From CADCVT01 sp036389155 (GTDB lineage Bacteria > Actinomycetota > Thermoleophilia > Solirubrobacterales > Solirubrobacteraceae), in assembly GCA_036389155.1 (NCBI GenBank), contig DASVQN010000039.1:1-64000 (forward strand): a DNA stretch of 64,000 nucleotides, given 5' to 3'. Every line of letters starts with the position of its first letter. Position 1 is the stretch's first letter. The notes under the pieces are model-generated. The model saw only the letters and a list, made by a program, of their open reading frames with translations. It had not been told where the DNA came from and searched no databases. Positions 7,279 to 15,697 of the stretch are shown piece after piece. The position numbers were made by a program, and so were the translations under genes.

Positions 7279-9222
7279 CTACGCCAACGGAGAGAGCGAC
7301 TCGGCTCCGACGGCCGAGAGGATCCGCTCGGCGATCGCGCGCCCGGTGAAGCCGACCTCGCGGTGCAGCAGCGCCGGCTTGCCGTGCGTCACGTAGCGGT
7401 CCGGGAGGCCGACGCGCAGCACGCGCGGCAGCTCCTGCCCCGAGTCGCTCAGCGCCTCGAGCACCGCGGACCCGAACCCGCCGGCGAGCACGCCCTCCTC
7501 CACCGTCACGAGCAGCTCGTGCTCGGCGGCGAGCTGGGCGAGCAGCGCCTGGTCGAGCGGCTTGGCGAAGCGCGCGTCGGCGACGGTCACGTCGAGGCCC
7601 TGGGCCGCGAGCAGGTCGGCCGCCTCCAGCGACTTCTGGACGCCCGTCCCGTAGCCGATCAGCGCGACCTTGTCGCCCTCGCGCAGCAGCTCGCCCGTGC
7701 CGATCTCGATCGGTCGCGGCTCGGACGGCATCGGCACCCCGACCGCCTCGCCGCGCGGGTAGCGCAGCGCGACCGGGCCGTCGTCGTACACGAGCGCGGT
7801 GCGCAGCATGTCCAGCAGCATCGCCTCGTCGCGCGGCGCCATCAGGACGATGTGCGGCAGGCAGCGCAGATAGGCGATGTCGAACACGCCGTGGTGCGTC
7901 GGGCCGTCGTCGCCGACGAGGCCGGCGCGGTCCATCACGAACGTGACGTTGAGCTTCTGCAGGCAGACGTCGTGCACGATCTGGTCGTACGCGCGCTGCA
8001 GGAAGGTGGAGTAGATCGCGGCGACCGGCTTGACGCCCTCCAGCGCGAGCCCCGCCGCGAAGAGGATCGCCTGCTGCTCGGCGATGCCGACGTCGAAGTA
8101 GCGCTCGGGCAGCGCCTTCTGCAGGTGGTCGAGGCCGGTGCCCGTGTTCATCGCCGCGGTGATGCCCACGACGCGCGGGTCGCGCTGCGCCTCGGCGACG
8201 AGGCCCTTGCCGAACACCTGCGTCCACTGCGCCGGCGCGGGGTTCGGATCGCGCGCCGGCACGACCTTCGGCGCGGGCGCGCGGTTGACGATCGACTTGG
8301 GCTTGGCGGCGTGCCACTTCTCCATGCCCTCCAGGCCGCCGTCCTCGGCGGGGGCGAACCCCTTGCCCTTGACCGTGGCGGTGTGCACGACGACCGGCCG
8401 CCCGGCCTCCAGCGCCTTGGACAGCGCCGCGCGCAGGTCGCGCGTGTTGTGCCCGTCGACGACGCCGATGTACGCCCAGTCGAGCTCCTCCCAGAAGAGC
8501 CCCGGCGCCCAAAAGGCCTTGATGGACTCCTTGAGCTGCGGGCCGAGGCGCTCGAACGCGGCGCCGATCCCGCCCGGCAGCTCGGTCAGCTTGTGCTCCA
8601 CCGACTCGCGCGCATGCCAGAGCTTGGGGTTGAGCCGCACGCGGTTGAAGTAGCGCGACATGGCGCCGACGTTCGGGGCGATCGACATGCCGTTGTCGTT
8701 GAGCACGACGACGATCGGCGTCCCGAGCCCGCCCGCCTGGTGGATCGCCTCGAACGCCACGCCGCCGGTCATGGCGCCGTCGCCGATGACCGCGACGACC
8801 TTCCCCGCGTCGGCCTTGCCGAGGTGCCGCATCCCCTCCTTGATGCCGACCGCGTAGCCGATCGACGTGGAGGCGTGGCCGGCGCCCATGATGTCGTGCT
8901 CGCTCTCGAAGATCGAGCAGAAGGGAGCGAGGCCCTCGTACTGGCGGATCGTCGGCAGCTGGTCGCGCCGGCCGGTCAGCACCTTGTGCGGGTAGGCCTG
9001 GTGGCCGACGTCCCAGAGGATCTTGTCGCGCGGCGAGTCGAGCAGCGAGTGCAGCGCGACGGCGAGCTCACACGTGCCGAGGTTGGCGCCGAAGTGCCCG
9101 CCGATCTCGCCGACCGTGTCGATGATGTGCTCGCGCACCTCCTGCGCGACCTGCGCCAGCTCGTCCTCGTCCAGCGCGTGGAGGTCCTGCGGGGCGTCGA
9201 TGCGATCGAGGATGCGGGTCAT
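7279..9222 (-). CDS. dxs: 1-deoxy-D-xylulose-5-phosphate synthase
   Basis: First enzyme of the MEP isoprenoid pathway, condensing pyruvate and glyceraldehyde 3-phosphate with thiamine diphosphate. The 647 residues are family length. Visible motifs are the N-terminal HFGANLGTCELAVALH, the ThDP/metal site AVIGDGAMTGGVAFEAIHQAG with LNDNGMSIAPNVGAMS, and the pyrimidine domain with GIAEQQAILFAAGLA and DRAGLVGDDGPTHHGVFD. A C-terminal transketolase domain follows. The ATG at 9222 overlaps the ispA stop by four bases (ATGA), so the two isoprenoid enzymes are translationally coupled. Certain. Confidence 0.97.
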   Translation of the reverse strand: MTRILDRIDAPQDLHALDEDELAQVAQEVREHIIDTVGEIGGHFGANLGTCELAVALHSLLDSPRDKILWDVGHQAYPHKVLTGRRDQLPTIRQYEGLAPFCSIFESEHDIMGAGHASTSIGYAVGIKEGMRHLGKADAGKVVAVIGDGAMTGGVAFEAIHQAGGLGTPIVVVLNDNGMSIAPNVGAMSRYFNRVRLNPKLWHARESVEHKLTELPGGIGAAFERLGPQLKESIKAFWAPGLFWEELDWAYIGVVDGHNTRDLRAALSKALEAGRPVVVHTATVKGKGFAPAEDGGLEGMEKWHAAKPKSIVNRAPAPKVVPARDPNPAPAQWTQVFGKGLVAEAQRDPRVVGITAAMNTGTGLDHLQKALPERYFDVGIAEQQAILFAAGLALEGVKPVAAIYSTFLQRAYDQIVHDVCLQKLNVTFVMDRAGLVGDDGPTHHGVFDIAYLRCLPHIVLMAPRDEAMLLDMLRTALVYDDGPVALRYPRGEAVGVPMPSEPRPIEIGTGELLREGDKVALIGYGTGVQKSLEAADLLAAQGLDVTVADARFAKPLDQALLAQLAAEHELLVTVEEGVLAGGFGSAVLEALSDSGQELPRVLRVGLPDRYVTHGKPALLHREVGFTGRAIAERILSAVGAESLSPLA

Positions 9223-10076
9223 GAGGTGCGGGTGGCGATGAAGTCGGTGATCTGCTCGAGCTCGGTCGTCGAGCCCTCGCCCCCGCCGGCGGCCCGCGCG
9301 AGGGCCTCGCGCGCACGGTCGTGGGACTGCCGGGCCAGTGTACGCGCCTCCTCGAGCCCGAACTCGCTGACGTACGTGCGCTTGCCGTGACGTTCGTCAC
9401 TGCCGCTCGGCTTGCCGAGCGCGTCGTCGGTCCCCGTCACGTCGAGGATGTCGTCGACGATCTGGAACAGCACGCCGAGCTCGTCGGCGAAGGTGCGGTA
9501 GGCGGCGCTCGGCATCCCGTGTACGAGGAGTACGCACTCGACCGACGATCCGATGAGCCGGCCCGTCTTCAGGCCGTGCAGGAGGCGCAGGTCGACGGCG
9601 GCCGCGGTCACGTCCAGGTACTGCCCGCCCACCATCCCGTTGACGCCCGTGGCGGCCGCCAGCTCGGCCATCGCCGTCATCACGTCGCGCGGCTCGCCGG
9701 CCTGGTGGTGGAGCGCGTGGCGGAAGGCCTCGGCGTACAGAGCGTCGCCGGCGAGGATCGCCACGTCCTCGCCGAAGGCGCGGTGGTTCGTCGGGCGCCC
9801 GCGCCGCAGGTCGTCGTCGTCCATCGCCGGGAGGTCGTCATGGATGAGCGAGTAGGTGTGGATCAGCTCGATGGCCGCCGCGAGCGGAAGGACGGAGTCC
9901 TGGTCGCGGCCGATCGCGCGCGCCGTGGCGAGCGACAGCACGGGGCGGATCCGCTTGCCGCCCGCGAGCAGCGAGTAGCGCATCGCCTCCTCCAGCCCGG
10001 CCGTCGTGGCGTCGTCGGAGAAGCGCAGCTCGCGCAGGTAGTCCTCCACGCGGACGCGGAGGTGATCTGGGTACAC
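9219..10076 (-). CDS. ispA: Polyprenyl (farnesyl/geranylgeranyl) diphosphate synthase
   Basis: A trans-prenyl chain elongase condensing isopentenyl diphosphate with allylic diphosphates. The first aspartate-rich motif is DDLPAMDDDD with RRGRPTNH directly after, GGQYLD and the KT dipeptide of GLKTGRLI follow, and the second aspartate motif is QIVDDILD. The two residues inserted in the first Asp motif are typical of bacterial short-chain synthases, so FPP or GGPP is likely. The start is uncertain: I use GTG at 10076 (VYPDHLRVRV); TTG at 10088 is also possible. The intergenic side has TATGCT (10100-10105, minus strand), a plausible -10. It is coupled to dxs by ATGA. Confidence 0.92.
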   Translation of the reverse strand: MYPDHLRVRVEDYLRELRFSDDATTAGLEEAMRYSLLAGGKRIRPVLSLATARAIGRDQDSVLPLAAAIELIHTYSLIHDDLPAMDDDDLRRGRPTNHRAFGEDVAILAGDALYAEAFRHALHHQAGEPRDVMTAMAELAAATGVNGMVGGQYLDVTAAAVDLRLLHGLKTGRLIGSSVECVLLVHGMPSAAYRTFADELGVLFQIVDDILDVTGTDDALGKPSGSDERHGKRTYVSEFGLEEARTLARQSHDRAREALARAAGGGEGSTTELEQITDFIATRTS

Positions 10077-10101
10077 GGAGGCCGTCAAGAGCGCGGGCGA
10101 G

Positions 10102-10107
10102 CATAAT
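10102..10107 (+). promoter_or_regulatory. -10 element for the sensor kinase gene, overlapping an ispA promoter
   Basis: CATAAT at 10102-10107 lies seven bases before the GTG at 10115, the start-proximal spacing seen at several genes here. On the other strand the same bases read TATGCT (10105-10100), a -10 candidate for ispA. Two divergent -10 elements would thus share four bases, so the two operons may compete for polymerase. No convincing -35 is visible for either. Confidence 0.4.
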
Positions 10108-10114
10108 CCAGCTC

Positions 10115-11793
10115 GTGAAGCGCCTCCGCGCAAGGGACGACGCGACGTGGCTCGCCGTCGGGTTCGTCGTCGGGGCGCTCGCGGCCGTCGGCCTCGCCGC
10201 GTACCTGCTGGCCGACAGCCAGTCCGACCAGCGTCGCGACCTCCGCGCGCGCTACGCCGACCGCGTGGACGTCGCAACGGCGCTCGTCAGCTCGCTGCTG
10301 AGCGTCGCGTACAACGGGACGCGGGAGGACGCGACCGAGCAGTACGCCGGTCGCGTCACGCGGCGCGAGCTGGACGCCGCCACCGAGCGCGCGAAGGCGC
10401 GGTACATGCTGGTCGTCGACGCCTCCGGCAAGGTCGTCGCCTCGTCGAGCGGCGCGGCGTCGACGGTGGCGGCACAGCGGCGTCGGCTGGTCGAGGCCGC
10501 GCTGAGCAGCCGCGGCGGCTACGCCCTCGGCCCGCTGTCGCGCGGTGGCGTCGTGGAGTCCGCCGTGGCGTTCCCGGCGGGCGCGCAGCCGCGCGTGCTC
10601 GTCAGCGCCGCGCCGGTGAAGACGTTCCGCGACTTCCTGAGCGGCTCGCTGGCGCCGGTCCCGCAGGGCCGCAGCGGCCGGCTGTGGGTGTTCGACAGCC
10701 AGGGCGGGCTGATCGCGTCGGTCAACGTGCCGCCGGGCGTGCGGCCGGCGCCGGAGCTCGTCCGCCGGTCCCTCGACGAGCGGATGGCCGAGTTCACGTC
10801 GCCCAACGGCGGCGAGAAGCGGTTCTTCGCGGCGGGCACGATCCCCGGCACCGACTGGCGGATCGTCGCCGGCGTCGCCCGGTCGAGCCTGTACGCGAGC
10901 GTGTCGGGGTCGGCGCGGTGGACGCCGTGGCTGATCCTCGCGCTCGGCGCGTCGGCGCTGTTGGGGATCGGCGCGCTGCTGCGGCGCCTGCTGCGCACGC
11001 GCGAGCGCCTGCGCACCTCGAACGCGAGCCTCGAGCGCAGCCGCGTCGACCTGGAGGAGCGCGCGGCCGAGCTCGAGCGGTCGAACGCCGACCTCGAGCA
11101 GTTCGCCTACGCGGCCTCCCACGACCTCTCCGAGCCGCTGCGCACCGTGGCGGGCTTCAGCCAGCTGCTGGCCGCGCGCTACCGGGGGCAGCTGGACGAG
11201 GAGGCCGACGAGATGATCCGCTACATGGGCGACGGCGTCGACCGGATGCAGCAGCTCATCGACGACCTCCTCCTCTACTCGCGCGTGGGCCGGACGCCGC
11301 TGCGCGAGGAGCGCGTCGATCTCGACGACGTGCTCGCCGACGCCCGCGCATGGCTCGGGCCGGCGGCCCAGGAGTCGGGCGCGCAGATCACCAACGACCC
11401 GCTGCCCGAGGTCGTCGGGGAGCGCGGCCAGCTCACCCAGGTCCTCCAGAACCTGGTCGGCAACGCGATCAAGTTCGTCGCGCCGGGGGTGACGCCGCAG
11501 GTGCACGTGTCGGCGTCGGTGTCCGGCGGCGAATGGCGGATCGCGGTCGCCGACAACGGGATCGGCGTCCCGCCCGAGCAGGCGGAGGCGGTCTTCAAGA
11601 TGTTCGGGCGCCTGCACCCTTCCGACACGTATCCGGGGACGGGGATCGGCCTGGCCATCGTCAAGCGGATCGTCGAGCGCCACGGCGGGCGGATCTGGGT
11701 CGAGCCGCGGGAGGGCGGCGGGAGCGTGTTCGTGTTCACGATGCCCGATCGCGTGCGGGCGGCGCGGCCGGCGGAGCACGCCGAGGCCGTCGC

Positions 11794-11797
<4 letters not shown>
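10115..11797 (+). CDS. Membrane sensor histidine kinase
   Basis: A 560-residue transmembrane kinase. TM1 is at about residues 12-33 (LAVGFVVGALAAVGLAAYLL), then a periplasm-facing cache-like sensor of about 230 residues, TM2 at about 270-290, and a coiled-coil linker. A HisKA domain follows with phospho-acceptor His336 in AASHDLSEPLRTVAGFSQLL. The HATPase domain has LVGNAIKF (N box), VADNGIGVP (G1) and GTGIGLAIVKRIV (G2). The FAYAASHDLSEPLR style is that of Cph1/phytochrome-like kinases. GTG start; the last codons overlap the response regulator (GTGA), its evident partner. The signal sensed is unknown. It interrupts the usual xseB-ispA neighbourhood. Confidence 0.9.
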
Positions 11798-12197
<400 letters not shown>

Positions 12198-12201
<4 letters not shown>

Positions 12202-13160
12202 GGCACCACGCGGTAGACGCCGCCGCGGAAGCTCGCCGCGTACAGCCGTCCCCGCGAGTCGGTGCCGAAGGAGACCAGGTACGGGACGGTCACGCGCGTC
12301 CTGCGCCCATCGGCGTAGACCCAGCCGTTGCAGACGTCGCCGTAGAAGTAGCGGCCGCGGTGCACGTAGCCGGCGACGATCGAGCACCAGCCGGCGGTGT
12401 GGCTGTACGCCCACCTCGGACCGATGTATCCGGGCGGCGTCGCGGCGTCCTCACCCAGCCGCTTGCGGCCCTCGAAGACCGGCCAGCCGAGGTTCGCGCC
12501 GGCGTGGTCGAGGATCGTGATCTCCTCTTGGTCGTCGCCGCCGACGTCGCCGACGATCAGCCGGCCCCGCGGGTCGAAGCTGAAGCGGTACGGGTTGCGC
12601 AGGCCGGAGGCGTAGACCTCGGGGACGGGGTTCTCCGCGCGCGGGTCGAGGCGCAGGATCTTCCCCCGCGGGCTGTCTGGATCCTGGGGCGCGTCGTCGT
12701 GGTTGCCGAAGCCGACGCTCACGTAGAGGAGGCCGTCGGGGCCGAGCTGGAGCTGGCCGCCGTGGTGGACCGGGCCGGCGTCGTCGATGGTGAGGAGCGT
12801 CCGCCTTCCCTGGGGCGTGAGCGCGTCGATGCGGATGCGGTCGCGGCGGTCGACGAAGAACACGTAGAAGCGCGAGGGGCTCGCGAAGGCGGCGGAGAGC
12901 AGGCCGCGCTGGTCCTGGGTCTCGTACTTCGAGCGGATCAGGACCTCGCGGCGGATGTCGAGCACGACGCGCCTCGTCCGCAGCTCGCGGATGCGCCCGC
13001 GCCGCTCGACGACGTACGTCCTCCCCTTCGTGCCCGTCACGTAGACCGGCTGAGCGAAGCGGCCGACGAGCTTCAGGCCGAGGGCGGCGTGCGCCGACGG
13101 CGGGGACGCCGCCGCGCCCGCGAGCGCGATCGCGGCCGCCGCGTGGACGGCGGTGCGCAT
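12198..13160 (-). CDS. Secreted PQQ-type glucose/sorbosone dehydrogenase-like protein
   Basis: A 320-residue exported beta-propeller. The first 25 residues form a signal peptide ending near AHAA. Conserved pieces of the soluble aldose/sorbosone dehydrogenase family follow: TYVVERRGRIRE, GLLSAAFAS, HHGGQLQLGPDGLLYVSVGFG, RGKILRLDP, SGLRNPYRFSFDP and GDVGGDDQEEI. These match the propeller that binds PQQ and calcium, and the HHGGQL histidine is the usual catalytic base. A PQQ requirement is inferred. The start overlaps the xseB stop by one base (TGATG), so it may be co-translated with efp-nusB-xseB despite the unrelated role. Confidence 0.85.
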
Positions 13161-13360
13161 CAGAGCAGGGAGTCCTGGCCCGGCAGCGGCTCGGATGCCG
13201 CGGCGCGGGCCCGGCGCTCGAGCTCGGCGCCGGCCTGGCCGGCGAGCGCGGCGCAGTCCTCGACGAGGCTGGCGGCGGCGTCCTGCGAGAGGTCGCCGGA
13301 GCGCAGCTGCTCGGCCGCGCGCTCCAGCTGATCGATGAGGGTGTCGAGTTCGTCAGCCAT
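13160..13360 (-). CDS. xseB: Exodeoxyribonuclease VII small-subunit-like protein
   Basis: A 66-residue two-helix protein. LDTLIDQLERAAEQLRSGDLSQDAAASLVEDCAALAGQ follows the XseB pattern: a Leu-rich helix, a GD/GE turn and a second amphipathic helix. XseB joins XseA to degrade single-stranded DNA. Position supports it, as xseB normally lies between nusB and ispA. The partner xseA is not in this window. The start overlaps nusB by eight bases and the stop overlaps the downstream dehydrogenase start. At this length a generic helical hairpin cannot be excluded. Confidence 0.6.
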   Translation of the reverse strand: MADELDTLIDQLERAAEQLRSGDLSQDAAASLVEDCAALAGQAGAELERRARAAASEPLPGQDSLL

Positions 13361-13769
13361 TGGCCCGTGAAGTCTCGCGGATGTCGTCGAGCGCCGCGTT
13401 CAAGATGCCGTTCACGAACCCCGGAGCCTCGGCGCCGCAGAAGCGCTTCGCCGTCTCGACCGCTTCGTCGATGGCGCCCTCCGGCGGGATCGGGCGCTCG
13501 CCCGGCGCGACGTCGGGGTGGACCATCTCGAGCAGGGCGATCCGCATGATCGCGCGCTCGAGCGGCGCGATGCGGTCCAGCGACCACCCGCGCGCGTGCT
13601 TGGCGATGAGCGCGTCGAGCTCCTCCGCGTAGTCGTCGGCGGCGTGGACGAGCGTGCGCGTGAGCGGCGAGGCGTCGCGCCCGAGGACGTCGTCGAGCGC
13701 GCGGTTGGTGAGCGCGTGCTGGTAGAGCGCGAACGCGGCCGCCCTGCGCTGGTCGCTGCGCCGTGCCAC
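13353..13769 (-). CDS. nusB: Transcription antitermination factor NusB
   Basis: NusB binds boxA RNA with NusE and supports rRNA antitermination. The 138-residue all-helical protein starts MARRSDQRRAAAFALYQHAL, the usual R-R-x-A-R-x-x-A-x-x-L-Y-like head. It keeps the later family blocks: LDRIAPLERAIMRIALLEM and the C-terminal AIDEAVETAKRFCGAEAPGFVNGILNAA. It lies 13 bases downstream of efp, the standard actinobacterial order, and overlaps xseB. Certain at family level. Confidence 0.95.
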   Translation of the reverse strand: MARRSDQRRAAAFALYQHALTNRALDDVLGRDASPLTRTLVHAADDYAEELDALIAKHARGWSLDRIAPLERAIMRIALLEMVHPDVAPGERPIPPEGAIDEAVETAKRFCGAEAPGFVNGILNAALDDIRETSRANG

Positions 13770-13782
13770 GGGGGTGGCGGTC

Positions 13783-14343
13783 CTACGCCCGCGACATGTA
13801 CTGGCCGGTCTCGGTCTGGACCTTGACGCGGTCGCCGACGTCGACGAACAGCGGGACCTGCACCACGGCGCCGGTCTCGAGCGTCGCGGGCTTGTTCCCG
13901 CCGCCCGAGGCCGTGTCGCCGCGCACTCCCGGCTCGGTCTCGGTCACCTCGAGCTCCACCGACGAGGCGAGCTGGATGTCCGCCGGCTTGTCGTCGATGA
14001 ACAGCAGGTCGACCTCGTCGTTCGGCTTGATCCACTTCAGGCGATCGGCGAGCGACGGCTCCGGGATGGCCATCTGCTCGTAGGAGGCGGAGTCCATGAA
14101 GTGCGCGTCGGTGCCGTCGGCGTAGAGGAACTGCATCTTGCGCGCCTCGGTCCGCACCGCCCGGAACTTCTCGCCGGCGCGGAACGTCCGGTCGATCACG
14201 TTCCCGTCGTTGACGCGCCGCAGCTTCGTCCTGACGAACGCCCCACCCTTCCCGGGCTTGACGTGCTGGAACTCGACGACCTTGAAGATCGTCCCCTCCA
14301 CCTCGATGTGGTTGCCGTTCTTGAATTGATTCGTCGAGATCAT
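13783..14343 (-). CDS. efp: Elongation factor P
   Basis: EF-P relieves ribosome stalling at polyproline. The 186-residue product has the KOW-like N-terminal domain and two OB domains. The tip loop is KPGKGGAFVR with Lys32 at the usual modification position. I start at the ATG at 14343 (MISTNQFKNG); an upstream in-frame extension is not homologous. A -10 (TACGCT) lies nine bases upstream. The first seven codons contain the A/T-ending codons AAT and CAA, while a second copy of this start at 19435-19458 has AAC and CAG. That suggests the present 5' end arrived with inserted DNA. In related genomes pepP is next upstream; here it is 23 kb away. Confidence 0.96.
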   Translation of the reverse strand: MISTNQFKNGNHIEVEGTIFKVVEFQHVKPGKGGAFVRTKLRRVNDGNVIDRTFRAGEKFRAVRTEARKMQFLYADGTDAHFMDSASYEQMAIPEPSLADRLKWIKPNDEVDLLFIDDKPADIQLASSVELEVTETEPGVRGDTASGGGNKPATLETGAVVQVPLFVDVGDRVKVQTETGQYMSRA

Positions 14344-14352
14344 GCGCCGGAG

Positions 14353-14358
14353 AGCGTA
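14353..14358 (-). promoter_or_regulatory. efp -10 element
   Basis: TACGCT on the minus strand, preceded by GGGC, nine bases before the efp ATG. The same arrangement, GGGC-TAGCCT-nine bases-ATG, occurs at 19468-19473 before the displaced efp start. Conservation of element, flank and spacing between the two copies supports promoter function. No clear -35 is seen. Confidence 0.55.
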
Positions 14359-14381
14359 GCCCGACGTGCCTCTCCCCCAGA

Positions 14382-14398
14382 TGTCCGCCAAGCGGACA
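14382..14398. promoter_or_regulatory. Perfect palindrome upstream of efp
   Basis: TGTCCGC-CAA-GCGGACA, seven-base arms around three bases, placed 24 bases upstream of the efp -10 and 1 base beyond the stop of the 14400 gene. It could be an operator for efp or the terminator of the TolB-like gene. The lack of a following T-run favours the operator reading slightly. Confidence 0.4.
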
Positions 14399-14399
14399 C

Positions 14400-15590
14400 T
14401 TATCGGACCAGGAGTGTGCTCGTCTCATCGCATCGCTCGCCACGCTCGTCGACCACCGTGTACGCGAGGCGAATCCGACGCGCGCGCCGGAGCCGCGTCC
14501 CTACCCGGATGCGGAATGCGACGGAGCGCCGCCCGAACTGCGCGACCTGCACGTTCCACGACTGAGGCTCCGCACTGCGGAGGTCGACGCTGAGCCTGTC
14601 GCCATCGGCGTCCCGCAGTCCCTTCCACGCGAGACGCTTCCAGCGGGTCGCGGACAAGCGCAGGCTCCGCACCGGGAGCCGCGCCGCGTCGCACGGCGGC
14701 GCGTTCGGACGCGTCAACGGCTGCCAAGCCGGGCGCGACGCCGCGCGAATACCGAGCCCCCGGGTCGCTTCGCCCGCGAGGTCCCAGATACGCAACTCCC
14801 CGCGCCCATCGAGGTAGGCGATCTGCCTGCCGTCGGGCGAGAACCTGGGGCAGCATCCGCTCGGGCCTGGCCGCACGGACGATTGGCCCTGCGGATCCCA
14901 AAGTGCGAGCCCCCGTGAATCTGCATACGAGAACGCAATCCAGCCAGTCGCCCATGACCAGTCGACCCACTCCGCGCCCGCTCCCACCGGGAGCAGTTGC
15001 AGGTCCTCGCCCGTCGGCGTGAGGGTGGCCAGCTCGGTGCCGGAGCCGCTTCCGCGACGGACGAACACGATCCGCGAACCGTCCGGGGCATAGGCCGGCG
15101 ATCGCGCGGACGCGTCTGTCGTGATGCGTTGTACGCCCCGCGACGCACGGTCGAGGGTGTAGAGGTCGCCCTGGGTATGACCCGACGCGAAGACGATGCG
15201 CCGACCGTCCGGCGCGAAGGCGGGATCGACATGGTCGTCGGGCAACAGGTACGGCTCAGTCAACTGGTGCGCCCCCTCCGCGTCGACGCGCATGCTGAAC
15301 AGCTGCGCAGCCGCCGAGCCTGGCGCGTCTTCCACGAATACCAGCCCGCGGCCATCCGGCGTGAACGCCGCGCCGCTGGCATGCGCCACTCCTCGTGTCA
15401 TGAGATGCGGCGCGCGTCCGCCGTCGGGATCGGCCAACATCACGTCCATCGGCGCGAGGCCCGGATAGTCGTGCCCGGTGGTGTAGGCGATCTGGCCGTT
15501 GACCTCTCCTGCGGAAGCACTGAAGGCGGTTGCGTCGCAGAGGATTCCGCACACGACAAGCGCGCCAACGAGCCGCGGCCAGGACAGCAT
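14400..15590 (-). CDS. Secreted TolB/WD40-like beta-propeller protein
   Basis: A 396-residue exported protein with an N-terminal signal sequence (LVGALVVCGILCDATAFSASAG). It has repeated TolB-type propeller blades, seen as FTPDGRGLVFVED, FAPDGRRIVFASG, YAPDGSRIVFVRR and FSPDGRQIAYLDG. The last 100 residues leave the propeller and are basic, ending in a beta-rich segment (RRARRIRLAYTVVDE). This tail style recurs in other secreted proteins of the window. There is no catalytic motif; a binding or scaffold role is likely. It is the first gene of the island inserted upstream of efp and is less GC-biased than the backbone. Confidence 0.75.
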   Translation of the reverse strand: MLSWPRLVGALVVCGILCDATAFSASAGEVNGQIAYTTGHDYPGLAPMDVMLADPDGGRAPHLMTRGVAHASGAAFTPDGRGLVFVEDAPGSAAAQLFSMRVDAEGAHQLTEPYLLPDDHVDPAFAPDGRRIVFASGHTQGDLYTLDRASRGVQRITTDASARSPAYAPDGSRIVFVRRGSGSGTELATLTPTGEDLQLLPVGAGAEWVDWSWATGWIAFSYADSRGLALWDPQGQSSVRPGPSGCCPRFSPDGRQIAYLDGRGELRIWDLAGEATRGLGIRAASRPAWQPLTRPNAPPCDAARLPVRSLRLSATRWKRLAWKGLRDADGDRLSVDLRSAEPQSWNVQVAQFGRRSVAFRIRVGTRLRRARRIRLAYTVVDERGERCDETSTLLVR

Positions 15591-15697
15591 GCCGCGAACG
15601 GTAGTCGCCCGCAGTCGCGACCGGTGGTCTGCGCCAAATCATATGGACACATGTTCGAGCGCCCAAGGAAGCTCCTTCGCTCTAGATCCCTACGTCG

